Shown here in pieces: positions 39,505 to 51,490 of a DNA stretch of 64,000 nt. Origin of the DNA: Diploptera punctata (lineage: Eukaryota; Arthropoda; Insecta; Blattodea; Blaberidae); contig JASPKZ010007287.1 in NCBI GenBank assembly GCA_030220185.1, positions 318,501-382,500 of the forward strand. Direction: 5' to 3'. The first letter of the stretch is position 1; every line of letters starts with the position of its first letter. The position numbers and the translations under genes are program-made. The notes beneath the pieces were generated by a model. That model was not told the DNA's origin, searched no databases, and saw only the letters and a program-made list of their open reading frames with translations.

Positions 39505-42080
39505 CGTTACTGTAACATAGTTTCATCAGATTGGACACAAACTGAAAACGTTCCATGGGAGACGACAGTCCAGCCAATAATGGTTGTATGTCACGGAGCA
39601 CCTTCTGAGCGTGTCCTGCAATGGGTTGTGCCTCAGTCCGGTTCTGACCTCTAGCAATGCTTGGACCAGCTGTAGGGAGTGAAAAGGTAGTAGAGGCAAC
39701 AATAGAACTGAAAGAGATGGAAGAATCAGTCTTCCGTGCAGTAAAAGTGCGAGGTTGGGGCACATTAGGTTTGGGAGTAGGCGGCTGCCTATTTCTAAGG
39801 AAAGCTGATTGAGCAGCTTCGTAGGATGGACATTTCCTATACGATGCAGGATGTCCCATTTGCCCACAATTGGCACACAGCAATTTAGTTTTGTCTCAAG
39901 AGCTTCTTCTTTAACTGGACAGTTTTTGTGATTGTGCTCTTTAGCACATACCACACAACGCGATGTAAGGGAACATCCTGAAAACTTATGATTAAATTTC
40001 TGGAAATTATAGCATTGCTTAAGGCCAGAACGCGGTCTGTAGGATTCAACGGAGACCACCGCGAACAAAAGACGGATTAGATTGTAAATTTCTTTACCCT
40101 TGTCAGTACTTTCTAATTCAAGGATGAAGATTGGTAGAAGTAATACTGAAATGTATCCTTTTTTAGAGAGTTGTCTTATGTTTGTTAATGGATATCCTAA
40201 GGATAGGATTTCCTCTTTGATCTCTTCAATAGGTACGGTACATGGTAGTCTTTTCAGTAGTACACTAGTGGAAGCTCACTTTTCATCTGCTACGTATAAA
40301 ATTGTCTACCTATAAACTTGAAAAAATCTTTTAGAAGTTTAAAGTCATCCACATTTGAAGCGTAGTACCGCAGGCCTTCAGGCGTATTTACTACCTTTAG
40401 GTCTCCTTTAAGTTTAGGTGTAAGTTCTTTATTAATTTTGAAAAGATCACCATGACCCATGACCGTAAACGGTGGTGGGCGAGGTACTTTATCTTCAATA
40501 TTCTGAGGAGCCTGTGAAGTCAACGTTGTAGGTAGATAGTCGCCTAAAGTCCCGGTTCGAGGTGGTCTCATAGGGGCATTAGTTGTGCGTGATGGTCCTG
40601 CAATTTCAGTATGCATCTCAGCGGTTTCAGGCATCGTAGATAGTATTTCATATTTATTTTGAAGTGGTACCGCCGATGCCTGGGTCAGTTTAGGTTCCAT
40701 GCGTTTCGACGAACTCGGTTGCGTTTTTTGTTCTGTTCGCCGTTTTTTAGGCTCAGTTTCTGTTTTATCAGCTTTATTAGATTCATCTTCATCACACTGT
40801 GATAGGAAACATGTCGCTTGCAAGTCTAAGACGGCAGATTTTATAGTAGTTAGGAAGCCAGAAATTTTTTTAGATAGGTCTTTACATTGGGATATGCTAC
40901 CGAGTTTGTCGAAATCTTTAGAGAATGAGGAAGGCTTACAACTCAATGGTATTAATAAGCTGTTAGTTTATGCTGATGATGTAGTACTACTGGCCGATTG
41001 CGAGGCGATACTAAAGGCCAACACGCACACACTATTGAGTAACACTAAGAAATTAGGACTGGAAGTAAATATCAGTAAAACTAAATATATGGTCACACGT
41101 AGAAATTCAGTATATAATGGAAATGGACAGCTAATGACAAATGAGGGAAATTTTGAGGAAGTGGCTGAATTCAAATACTTAGGAACAATAATCACAAATA
41201 GGAATGAGATACACAAAGAAATTAAACATAGGCTCAATTCTGGAAATGCATGCTATTATGCATTGCAGAGACTTTTGATGTCACAACTCCTTTCAAAAAA
41301 CGTTAAGCTGAAAATATATACAACTATTATTCTACCAGTTATATTATATGGGTGCGAAACATGGACTCTTAATTTAAGGGAGGAAAGGAGATTACGAGTA
41401 TTTGAGAATAAAGTTCTTAGGAAAATTTTTGGACCAAAGAGAGATGAACAGACAGGTGAATGGAGAAGACTACATAACAATGAACTACATGGTCTTTATA
41501 GGAAGCCAGATATAATAAGAACAGTTAAGTCTCATAGACTGCGATGGGCAGGACATGTTGCGCGTATGGGGAATGAAAGACGTGCATGGAAACTTCTTGT
41601 AGGAAAGCCAGAAGGAAAACGCCCAGTTGGTAGACCAAGAATGAGGTGGGAGAACAACATTAACTACGATTTGAGGGAAGTAGATTATACAGGAAATGAT
41701 TGGAAAGCATTAACTCGGGATAGGGATGTATGGAGAGCTTATGTCCGCGCGGCCATGAACCTACGGGTTCGATAGTGCCAGTGAGTAAGTAAGTAAGTAA
41801 GTTTGTCGAAATACATGTTGGTAAGATCCACTGCAGAACTAGTGCACTCATAATCTGGGAAAGTTTGCAAATAGTTTATGATAATATAAAAGTAGCCTTT
41901 AATTTGGGCTGCTACTTTAAAATGTTTGCTATCAGATTTGAACTTATGATCATCTACATATTTTTCAAAGTGCATTACAGAACTTTCCCACATGTCACGT
42001 GCACGTTGCGTTGATAGTTCTACCACTTCCATGTCATCACTTCCACTTGTGCTTGCCATGGTGCTTGAGCCAACGCCCAA
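39497..42080 (-). pseudogene. Jockey-type LINE ORF1 (gag-like), interrupted
   Basis: Starts at MASTSGSDDMEVVELSTQRA (about 42.06 kb). After the inserted RTE fragment it continues through a basic-polar region (KADKTETEPKKRRTEQK), an RNA-recognition-like part (EGLRYYASNVDDFKLLKDFF), and zinc knuckles: CYNFQKFNHKFSGC, CVVCAKEHNHKNC, CANCGQMGHPASYRKC. The ORF1 stop and ORF2 start overlap (ATGGCTAG at about 39497-39504), as is common in Jockey-clade LINEs. Confidence 0.8.
40916..41799 (+). mobile_element. RTE-type LINE (family a) 3' fragment with 13-bp target duplication
   Basis: AGTTTGTCGAAAT at 40903-40915 is repeated at 41800-41812. The fragment stays open from LENEEGLQLNGINKLLVYAD through motif C (VYADDVVLLAD), ILYGCETWTLN, RWAGHVARMGNERRAW and WRAYVRAAMNLRVR, with the stop at 41773-41775, then a (GTAA)n tail. 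No nonsense or frameshift was seen, so this is a young insertion. It lies in Jockey LINE 2 ORF1, opposite strand. Confidence 0.92.
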
Positions 42081-42522
42081 GTCTTAGTCCATGCACTAAA
42101 AGTTAAACACTAACACCAGTATATAGAGGCTTAGCATAAATACTTACCTCGAGTGATTAATGCAGGCACTAAACTCACAAACAATAAGACACTAATAACA
42201 CAGGTATTACTACAAGCGTGATCACTTGCTTGCAATTTGGCTACCAGGAGCCCCACCCGATTATATGCGCACAGTAAAACAACACTTTCTACTACACCAA
42301 CACTAGTTAGTTTTCTTGGCGTGAAGCTGCCGGCCGAAGCCAAGCAGTTAGTTGTTTTTTCGCTTGTAGACCACTACTTCATGTTGTTTTTAAGTTTCAA
42401 ATATGCGGTGAACAAGTGATGACACTGTTGCGTAATGCGATAGATATAGGCCTTTGACGTCACTGTACTACAGCTACTGGAGAGACGATGTACACTCGAC
42501 GATGCCAAAGACATAATGTTGA

Positions 42523-42740
42523 GTCTCGGTCATTCCATGTGAGTTTCGTGGTGGACAATACGGAGCTTGAGCAGGTTTTTATCCAATTTTTCCCTGGCAG
42601 AATTTCATTCCACCATTTCTCCATACTCATCTAATTCATTTCATTCATCCGCCCCCGTGACGGGGCGTCAGGAGGTGGTCGGCCGGCACCCTTGTCGTTC
42701 ACAGACCTCTACCCGTCCATGAGTTTGACAGGAGTTGAGT
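42523..42740 (+). mobile_element. SINE family C, 5'-truncated copy
   Basis: GAGTCTCGGTCATTCCATGT, TTTCGTGGTGGACAATACGG, CCATACTCATCTAATTCATT, CCGTGACGGGGCGTCAGG and GTCGGCCGGCACCCTTGTCG match the SINE at 22.5-22.85 kb. An ATTT microsatellite follows (about 42738-42763). Confidence 0.7.
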
Positions 42741-42763
42741 ATTTATTTATTTATTTATTTTCA

Positions 42764-42937
42764 AATCAGGTTCAGGGCATGTTGATTAGCACCAAAGAGT
42801 AATGTGGGTCAGCACCGGAACTGCAACGAGAAATGAATCAAGAACTTTTGCACGTATGTGCACATTTCACTTCCACGCAGCGATAACCCCTTCCACGGCC
42901 AATTCGATTTAGTCATTTTCGTTGGAATTACAATCTA
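42764..42937. other. Short unassigned spacer
   Basis: No recognised feature before the TIR element at 42938. Confidence 0.4.
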
Positions 42938-44128
42938 TGCTATGGTTTATCTACGACGCCAGCGCAAAAATTGCTCCCATGTATTTAAATGGATGTGGTT
43001 TATCTACAACGCAAATTGCTGGCGCGAAAAATTTTGCGCTGACATGTCGCGTCGTGTATTTCAATCTCTTGAATCCGGGACGCAATTTGCCAGCGTAAAC
43101 AAAGAATATAGAATATATTACCCGTACTCATTGGTGTAATTGCTAAAAACAAACTGAGATTTTATGACAAAATGTCGGAAATACAATACTTGTTTTATAA
43201 CTTTCCAATTTTAACGACGAAAGTTAGATAGTTTTGTTGCAAATCATCGAGTTCTATACATGTTCTATACAATATGAGCATGAAGGAGTACAGAGATGTA
43301 CAGAAAAAAGAGTTATTGTGGCTTGAACTTAGTCAAGAGATAAATAAACGCTGTAAATATTGTACCTCGGGGATATTATGGATGTACATAAATTTCGTCT
43401 TCTATTAAATTCAAAACCCGATAAAACTGCTCAGGCGAAAATCTGAAGTATTCTAAAATTTGGTATTTTCATCAACCATATGTTTATTTAAGAACTAAAG
43501 AATAATTTCTTCTATAATTTTCCATACAACATTCATATGATGCTGTTGCTTTAGGTGCCTTTCCCGTCTTTACTAATATTTCGTACTATTTTAAACGTTT
43601 TGCAATCATACTTAAAACTTTTTTATAAATAATTATTATATGTTTATCTATGTACACAAATTATGAATTTTCCTGTCAATTATTTTTCAAGGTTCTTTAG
43701 AATTGAAGTGCGCATGCGCGAACGCTTATAAAATTAAATCCACCAGATGTGTGAATGACCAACATTTGCATTTAATTTCAAACCATATTTTAAGAAATAA
43801 ATGTTCAATCACTACATTTTGTTAGGTTCCGATGGGTCAGTTTAGTATACATGAGATTAGTTTATAGTTTACTACATAGTATGTATGTAATTTATTTTAT
43901 TAGGTTATGCAGGGACAGGTTTGTGTACATTAATTTTTTGTAAACACATTTGGAAATTTATTATGAACGTTGGTCATTTTGATTTCCCATATATGTGTTG
44001 CCATCTGGCGACAATTCCATAAACATAAGCGCTGTACCGTATGGGCTCCATGCGAAACCAGTATAACGCCGAGCGTAACGCGAGATTGCGTCACGTCAGG
44101 CGCGACACGCTGTACAATAAACCGTAGC
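42938..44128 (+). mobile_element. TIR element H, copy H1
   Basis: The left end TGCTATGGTTTATCTACGAC follows CTA; the right end reads ...ACAATAAACCGTAGC and runs directly into the RTE LINE. The 1.19-kb body is shared with H2-H5 and is non-coding. It contains the palindrome GCGCATGCGC at 43710-43719. The imperfect TIRs (TGCTrYGGTTTAT) and TTA/TAA duplications of the other copies suggest a PIF/Harbinger-type non-autonomous element; this assignment is inferred. Confidence 0.8.
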
Positions 44129-44130
44129 GA

Positions 44131-45310
44131 AATGGGTTCAACTGGTGTAAAATTTTCCGGAGGTCAAATAGTCCCCCATTCGGTTCTCCGGGCGGGGACT
44201 ACTTCAGGGAACCCATGCCAAAGGCTCAAACACAGGGACTTGTTCCTAGGAACATGGAATGTTAGGACTTTATACAATAGCGGGGCACTAGAGATATTAA
44301 CGCGGAAATTAGATAAATCGCCCATGGATATAGTAGCTTTACTGGAAGTTAGGTGGCCAGGAGAAGGTAGTCAGGAATCAGGAAGCTTTGCATTATACTA
44401 CGGGGGTGCAGAAAGACCTGCATTTGGAACGGGTTTTTTAGTCAGAAGGAGGATCCTATCCGCTATCCGAGATATTAAGTTTGCTAGTGATAGGATATCA
44501 TACATAATTCTAAAGGGTAAACGACATGATTTTATAATTGTAAATGTACATGCCCCCACAGAAGAAAAATATGACAAGATCAATGATGAGTTCTATAAAG
44601 AATTAGAATGCTTATTTGATAGCCTTTCACGATATCATATGAAAATTGTCTTAGGAGATTTTAATGCAAAAGTGGGGCGGGAAGATATATTCAAACCAAC
44701 AATAGGCAAATTCAGTCTTCATGAAGATAGTAATGACAATGGGGTTAGATTAGTCACATTTGCCACATCGAAGAATCTCATTGTTAAGAGCACAACATTT
44801 CAGCATAAGGATATTCATAAATACATCTGGACGTCCCCAGATGGAGAGACTCGGAACCAGATAGATCATGTATTAGTGGATAAACGCTGGCACAGTAGCA
44901 TCATTGATGTTAGATCAGTTAGAGGGACAGACTGCAATTCGGATCATCATCTGGTCAGGGTGAAAATCAGACAACGGCTATCGATTATGAGAGGAACAAA
45001 CGCTAAAGATGATTCTGCAAAATTTGAATTAAAAAATTTGAAAAATGATGAAATACGGCAAGAATACCAAATCAAAATTGCTAATAGATTTGAAGTACTG
45101 GAATCTTCAGATGACAATGTGGCAAACGAAGAGGACACTGATATAAATAAAGAATGGGAGGCTATAAGAGATACTATTAAATTGTCAGCATCAGAAAGCA
45201 TTGGTTATTTAAAAAAGAGGAAAAACAAGAAATGGTTTGATGAGGAATGTGTTGACATTGTAAAGAAAAGAAAGCTAGGCAAAAATGAAATTGTTACACG
45301 AGCCAATTGA
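44131..45310 (+). pseudogene. RTE LINE ORF, endonuclease part
   Basis: The family reading begins at MGSTGVKFSGGQIVPHSVLR; the open frame extends further upstream, but that part is TIR element sequence. The apurinic-type endonuclease is complete: LFLGTWNVRTLYNSG, DIVALLEVRWPG (catalytic E), IIVNVHAPTEEK, KIVLGDFNAKVGRED (D and N), RNQIDHVLVDKRW and NSDHHLVRVKI (SDH). The frame shifts near 45.28 kb, just before the RT. Confidence 0.9.
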
Positions 45311-47171
45311 GGTAAATTTAGAGCAATTGGGTAGTATTAGACGGGAAACCACCAGACTACTAAAGAGTAAAATGAGGGAATATCTGAGACAAAAGATTAA
45401 TAATGTTGAAATGAACGCAAAAAATAGGAACATTAGAGAATTATATCAGGGAATTAATATAGAAAAGAAAGGGTTTCAGGCTAGAACAAACATAATTCGG
45501 AATGAAAATGGGGATATGATTGCAGATTCCAGGAGTATATTAAATAGATGGAAAAGTTACTTTAATCAGCTATTAAATGTACATACAGAACAGGATATTG
45601 AGGAGGATAATTTACAGACAGCAGAAATGCTAGTCGCAGAACCAAATGCATTAGAGGTTGAAATGGCGATTGAAAATTTTAAGATGTATAAAGCATCAGG
45701 TTCAGATGAGATCCCAGCAGAACTGGTAAAATCAGGGGGAGAAAAATTGATGGACAAAATACGCTGGTTGCTTAGTATGATTTGGGAAAAGGAAGCTGTT
45801 CCAGATGAATTGAAGGAATCAATTATCATACCAATTTATAAGAAAGGAGATAAAACTGATTGCAACAACTACAGGGGCATCTCATTACTTTCAACTTCGT
45901 ACAAAAGTCTTACAAATATATTAGTATGCAGACTTACTCCCTACATTGATGACATTGTAGGAGATCATCAATGTGCATTTAGAAGAAATATGTCTACAAC
46001 AGAACAAATTTTTAGTATAAGACAGATTTTAGAAAAGAAATGGGAATATAATGGTACTGTACATCAACTATATGTAGACTTCAAAAAAGCATTTGATTCA
46101 ATTAAGAGGGAGAAGTTATATAGTATCCTGCTGGAGTTCGGATTTCCTAAAAAGTTAGTTAGACTTATACGAATGTGTCTAAATGGCACAAAGAGTAGGG
46201 TGCGTGTAGGCAAACAGTTTTTGGACACTTTTGAAATCCAGAATGGGTTGAAGCAAGGAGATGCACTATCTCCTCTATTATTTAATTTTGTACTAGAGCA
46301 TGCCATTAAATCTTTAGAGAATGAGGAAGGCTTACAACTCAATGGTATTAATAAGCTATAAGTTTATGCTGATGATGTAGTATTATTGGCCGATAGCGAG
46401 GAGATACTAAAGGACAACACGCACACACTATTGAGTAACACTAAGAAATTAGGACTGGAAGTAAATATCAGTAAAACTAATTATATGGTCACACGTAGAA
46501 ATTCATTATATAATGGAAATGGACAGCTAATGACAAATGAGGGAAATTTTGATGAAATGGCTGAATTCAAATACCTAGGAACAATAATCACAAATAGGAA
46601 TGAGATGCACAAAGAAATTAAACATAGGTTCAATTCTGGAAATGCGTGCTATTATGCATTGCAGAGACTCTTGATGTCCCAACTCCTTTCAAAAAACGTT
46701 AAACTGAAAGTATACAAAACTATTATTCTACCAGTTATATTATATGGGTGCGAAACATGGACTCTTAATTTAAGGGAGGAAAGGAGATTACAAGTATTTG
46801 AGAATAAAGTACTTAGGAAAAATTTTGGACCAAAGAGGGATGAACAGACGGGTGAATGGAGAAGACTACATAACAATGAACTACATGGTCTTTATAGGAA
46901 GCCAGATATAATAAGAACAAGTAAGTCTCGTAGACTGCGTTGAGCAGGACATGTTGCACATATGGGGAATGAAAGACTTGCATGGAAGCTTCTTGTAGGA
47001 AAACCAGAGGGAAAACACCCAGTTGGTAGATCAAGAATGAGGTGGGAGAATAATATTATCTATGACTTGAGGGAAGTAGATTATACAGGGAATTATTGGA
47101 TAGCATTAGCTCATGATAGGGATGTATGGAGAGCTTATGTCCGCGGGGCCATGAACCTACGGGTTCGATAG
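45285..47171 (+). pseudogene. RTE LINE ORF, reverse transcriptase part
   Basis: A single frame contains NNYRGISLLSTSYKSLTNIL, VDFKKAFDSIKREKLYSIL (motif A), NGLKQGDALSPLLFNFVLEH (motif B) and VYADDVVLLADSEE (motif C). It then runs through GCETWTLNLREERRL, HMGNERLAWKLLVGKPEGK and WRAYVRGAMNLRVR. Two nonsense changes break it: TAA at about 46359 (Leu in the copies at 40.9 and 61.3 kb) and TGA at about 46941 (Trp in the 40.9-kb copy). Otherwise full length. Confidence 0.9.
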
Positions 47172-49115
47172 TGTCAGTGAGTAAGTAAGTATTATGCTAC
47201 GGTTTATTATACAGCGTGTCGCGCCCGACGTGACGCGAATTCGCGTTTCGCTCGGCGTGATGCTGGTTCCACATGGAGCGCATACGCTACAGCGCATATG
47301 TTTATGGAATTGTCGCCAGATGGCACCACATATATGGAAAATCAAAATGACCAACGTTCATAATAAATTTCCAAATGTGTTTACAAAAACTAATGTATAC
47401 AAACCTGTCCCTGCATAACCTAATAAAATAAATTACTTACATACTATTTAGTATACTGTAAACTAATCTGATGTACACTAAACTGACCCATCGGAATCTA
47501 ACAAAATGAAGTGGTTGAATATTTATTTCTTAAAATATGGTTTGGAATTAAATGCAAATGTTGGTAATTCACACATATGTCCTGCCATCTGGTGGATTTA
47601 ATTTTATGAGCGTTCACGTATGCCAACTTCAATTCTAATAAAGAACTTTGAAAATAAATTGAGAGGAAAAGTCATAATTTGTGTACATTGATAAACATAT
47701 TAAAATTCTTCATAAAAAATTTCAAGTGTCGTTGCAAAACGATTAAAATAGTTCGAAATATTAGTCATATGGTTGATGAATATACCAAATTTTAGAATAC
47801 TTCAGATTTTCGCCTAAGCAGTTTTATCAGGTTTTGAATTTAATAGAAGACGAAATTTATGCACATCCATAATATCCCCGATATACAATATTTACAGCTT
47901 TTATTTATCTGACTAAGTTCAAGCCACAATAACTTTTTTCTGTACATCTCTGTACTCCTTCATGCTCATATTGTAAAAAACATGTATAGATCTCGATGAT
48001 TTGCAACAAAACTGTCTAACTTTCGTCGTTAAAATTGGAAAGTTATAAAACAAGTACTTATTTCCGACATTTTGTTAACAAATCTTATGCTGTGGTTTAT
48101 CTACGACGCAACGCGCCAGCGCAAAAATTGCTCCCCATGTATTTAAATGGAAGTGGTTTATCTACAACGCAAATTGCTGGCGCAAAAAAAATTGCGCTGA
48201 CATGTCGCGTCGTGTTTTGGAATCTCTTGAATCCAGGACGCAATTTGCCAGCGCAAACAAAGAATATAGAAGATATTACCCTACTCATTGGTGTAATTGC
48301 TAAAAACAAACGATTTTATAAAAAAATGTCGGAAATACAGTACTTGTTTTATAACTTTCCAATTTTAACGACGAAAGTTAGATAGTTTTGTTGCAAATAA
48401 TCGAGTTCTATACATGTTTTATACCATATTTTATACAATATGAGCATGAAGGAGTACAGAGATGTACAGAAAAAAGTTATTGTGGCTTGAACTTAGTCAA
48501 GAGATAAATAAAAGCTGTAAATATTGTATCTCGGGGATATTATGGATGTGCATAAATTTCGTCTTCTATTTAAATTCAAAACCTGATAAAACTGCTCAGG
48601 CGAAAATCTGAAGTATTCTAAAATTTGGTATATTCATCAACCATATGTTTATTTAAGAACTAAAGAATAATTTATTCTATAATTTTCCATATAACATTCA
48701 TATGATGCTGTTGTTCTAGGTACTTTTTCTGTCTTTACTAATATTTCGAACTATTTTAATCGTTTTGCAACTTTTGCAACGACACGTGAAACTTTTTTTT
48801 ATGAAGAATTTTAATATGTTTATCTATCTAAACAAATTATGACTTTTCCTCTCAATTTATTTTCAAAGTTCTTTATTAGAATTGAAGTTTGCATACGTGA
48901 ACGCTCATAAAATTAAATCCACCAGATGGCAGGACATGTGTGAATGACCAACATTTGCATTTAAATTCCAAACCATATTTTAAGAAATAAATGTTCAATC
49001 ACTTCATTTTGTTAGATTCCGATGAGTCAGTTTAGTGTACATCAGATTAGTTTATAGTTTACTAAATAGTATGTATGTAATTTATTTTATTAGGTTATGC
49101 AGAGACAGGTTTGTA

Positions 49116-49442
49116 TTTTTTTATGGTTCTACCTTGGCGGTCAAGCGATTCTTTGACCAAAATTCGCAGAGTCCACGAATCAATTGGGTAGCCCCAGTCA
49201 GCACAAATAATAAGTCTACTCGCCACAGTTTTTTCCTCTTCTTCTGTTAAAGCGGTTTGCCCTCCTTTTTTCTTAATTTGATCACCTTTTTTCAAATGTC
49301 TGTAGAGGACACTATAATGGATGTCATATTTTGCCGCTGCGTTTCGAAGGCTAAGGCCATTAGTTATGTCTTCAACAGCTGCCTTAATAACCTCTGGATC
49401 TTGTACTTTGTTCGGTTTTAATCGTTTGTAACTCCTTGGCAT
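49116..49442 (-). pseudogene. Pogo/CENP-B-like transposase N-terminus
   Basis: MPRSYKRLKPNKVQDPEVIK, then NGLSLRNAAAKYDIHYSVLY (psq-type helix-turn-helix), RHLKKGDQIKKKGGQTALTE, EEEKTVASRLIICADWGYPI and DSWTLRILVKESLDRQGR (start of the CENP-B-like DNA-binding domain). The frame runs off into H3 sequence. The DDE domain is absent. Confidence 0.8.
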
Positions 49443-50027
49443 GCTGAAAGAAAACGGTCACATTATAGCTTGTGCCAGCTAATATTCCTCAATTGGATAA
49501 CTATTGGTTGTATATTATATATTTAATTGTCTTTCAGCTGTGACATTGGAAAATAAACACAAAATAAAAACTTTACGATTTGTGGGGTGAATAGAAACAG
49601 CAAAATAATGTGTTTCTATTCACCCCACAGATTCAAAATATGGATCATAACCTAAAACAAAAATTGAAACAAAGAAATGGTTTTGTTTACACTATATTAA
49701 ACAATGTGATATCTTCTACAGGTATACAAGGTATAAAAAATAGTACAATTCAAACATGTGAGGTGATGAGGTATGGTACTTACATGTAAAGTTTGGAAAA
49801 CGATGAAAATCGGCTGAAACAGAAGTTGCTTTGTCACACCACTGAATCTGAATCTCAGTATTGCCAACCACACAAAATCACATTTCACTTAAATCTTACC
49901 TTATTTCCATCTCATAAAAAAAAATATCCCTGTCTGCTTTACTTTAACCCCCTATTACATAATGTTGAATTTTTTCAGAAGTTTCGTTTCTATTCACCCC
50001 ACTGTTGCTATTCACCCCATTTTACGG
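49116..50027 (-). mobile_element. Pogo-like transposon fragment flanked by TA
   Basis: It sits between TA at 49114-49115 and 50028-50029 inside H3; removing it restores TTTGTACATTAG of the H sequence. The right end (minus-strand 5' end) has GTAAAATGGGGTGAATAG and repeated GTGGGGTGAATAGAAAC blocks, also found as an inverted pair at 49584-49632. The left end lacks a matching TIR, so the 3' part is deleted. Confidence 0.7.
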
Positions 50028-50080
50028 TACATTAGTTTTTGTAGACACATTTGGAAATTTATTATGAACGTTGGTCATTT

Positions 50081-51490
50081 CATCATCATCATAGTACATT
50101 CACGAATTTAGGCCATTTGTTGACCTGTTTCGGCCTCAAGAGAAACACCATCCAGAAGTCTTTTGAGTGGACGTCCTGGTCTTCTTCTTCCTGCGGGTTG
50201 ATATCTTAACATTAGTTTGGGTATTCTGTGATCTTCCATTCGATGAACATGTTGTATCCATCTTGACTTATAATCAGAAATTTTGTTTTCTAAAGATTCC
50301 ATGTGTAATTCTTCTAAGATGTCTTCATTTTTTTTGTGATCTAGTAGTGTGTATCCTGCAGTCCTCCGAAGATATCTCATTTCAGCAGATCTAAGTCTCT
50401 GTATATCCTTCTGTTTCAACGTCCATACTTCGCTACCATACAAAAGAGTTGGAAGAGCCAGTGTTTTATACACTTTCAGTCTTGAATGCTTTTGGACTAA
50501 CTGTGGCTTGAAGATAGAATTTATTAACCCTAAAATTCTTAAAAATTTAGATATTTTTGCATTTACATCCTTTTCTTCTTCATATGAGATATTGCATCCT
50601 AGATATGTAAAATTATTCACCTGCTCCAAAATTTTATTGTCCAGTACAATTTTACTTCTGACAGGATCTACACCTTGAAATGCCATAATTTTTGTTTTTT
50701 CTGTAGATATCTTTAATCCATATTCTTCTGTAATTTTGTTAAGTTCATACAGACCTTTCTGTAGATTATCTTCGGAATTTGCTATTATTATTTGGTCATC
50801 TGCAAACAATAGGGTGTTTAATTTTCTATTTCTGATATTCTTATTCCAAATTTATATGTTTTGTTCCAGCAACATATTACTTCATTGATATAAATTGCAA
50901 AGAGTGTTGGGGATAGGGGGCAGCCTTGTCTCACACCACGATTTATAATTCCTTCTTCAGAAAATCTGTTATTTAATTTAATCTTTATGGTGTTGTCTTT
51001 GTAAATATTTTGTATGTTCTGCCGAAGTAAATTCGGTATATTTCTGTCTTCCAATATATTTAAGAGTTTTGATCTCTTGACTGTGTCGAATGCTTTTTCA
51101 AAATCTATGAAAGCAAAATGTGTTTCTAGTTGAATTCTCTTCTTTTTTCAAGCAATAGTTTAACAGAAAATGCTGAATCAATACAAGATCGTCCTTTCCT
51201 AAATCCATTTTGACATTCCATAAGGAATTTTTCACTGGAACTTTTCAATTTTCCATTTAAAATGTCTGCATAAATTTTGTAGCATGTGTTTAACAAACTG
51301 ATTCCCCTATAGTTGTCCATTTTTCTCTTGTCTCCTTTCTTGAACAGGGGTATAACAATGCTTGTCTTCCATTCCTGTGGTATATCTGCATTTTTGAATA
51401 CATTATTAAAGAAGGACAACAGTCTTTCATGGAACTGTTTGCCTGCATATTTGTACAATTCAGAATTCAAGCCATCTGTGCCAGTTGCCT
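50081..51490 (-). mobile_element. LINE b (RTE-like, minus) with 10-bp target duplication
   Basis: TTGGTCATTT at 50071-50080 is repeated at 51491-51500. The element is 5'-truncated within the RT and its 3' end carries a GAT-type repeat (CATCATCATCAT on the plus strand). Inserted in H3. Confidence 0.9.
50108..51490 (-). pseudogene. LINE b reverse transcriptase, frameshifted
   Basis: KTSIVIPLFKKGDKRKMDNY, RGISLLNTCYKIYADILNGK, CQNGFRKGRSCIDSAF; then FIDFEKAFDTVKRSKLL (motif A), NRGVRQGCPLSPTLFAIYIN (motif B), and LLFADDQIIIAN (motif C, F in place of Y). The C-terminus is ALPTLLYGSEVWTLKQKD, WIQHVHRMEDHRIPKLMLRY and GRRRPGRPLKRLLD. Frameshifts near 50.81 and 51.1 kb. The family differs from the family-a RTE. 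Confidence 0.87.

Larger units (their letters stand above)
36935..42480 (-). mobile_element. Jockey-type LINE 2 (minus), near full length
   Basis: From right to left: a 5' UTR-like region (42.1-42.48 kb), ORF1, ORF2 endonuclease and RT, ending near 36.94 kb. An RTE fragment is inserted in ORF1 at 40916-41799. Numerous frameshifts inactivate it, but all domains can be recognised. Confidence 0.85.
44129..47191 (+). mobile_element. RTE-type LINE (family a), most complete copy
   Basis: This is a 3.06-kb element with endonuclease, reverse transcriptase and a short 3' end with a GTAA-type repeat tail. It lies between TIR elements H1 and H2. Its 5' boundary coincides with the right end of H1. Only one frameshift and two in-frame stops are apparent. 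Fragments of the same family are at 23.4, 35.3, 40.9, 57.4 and 60.0-62.2 kb. Confidence 0.9.

Noticed and set aside
40699..41775. A 358-codon open frame on the plus strand
   Set aside because: Its first third is the antisense of Jockey LINE ORF1 and the rest is the inserted RTE fragment starting at 40916; it is an accidental fusion across an insertion junction, not a gene.
43970..44130. N-terminal extension of the RTE endonuclease frame
   Set aside because: These codons lie in TIR element H1, outside the LINE; the frame is open by chance.
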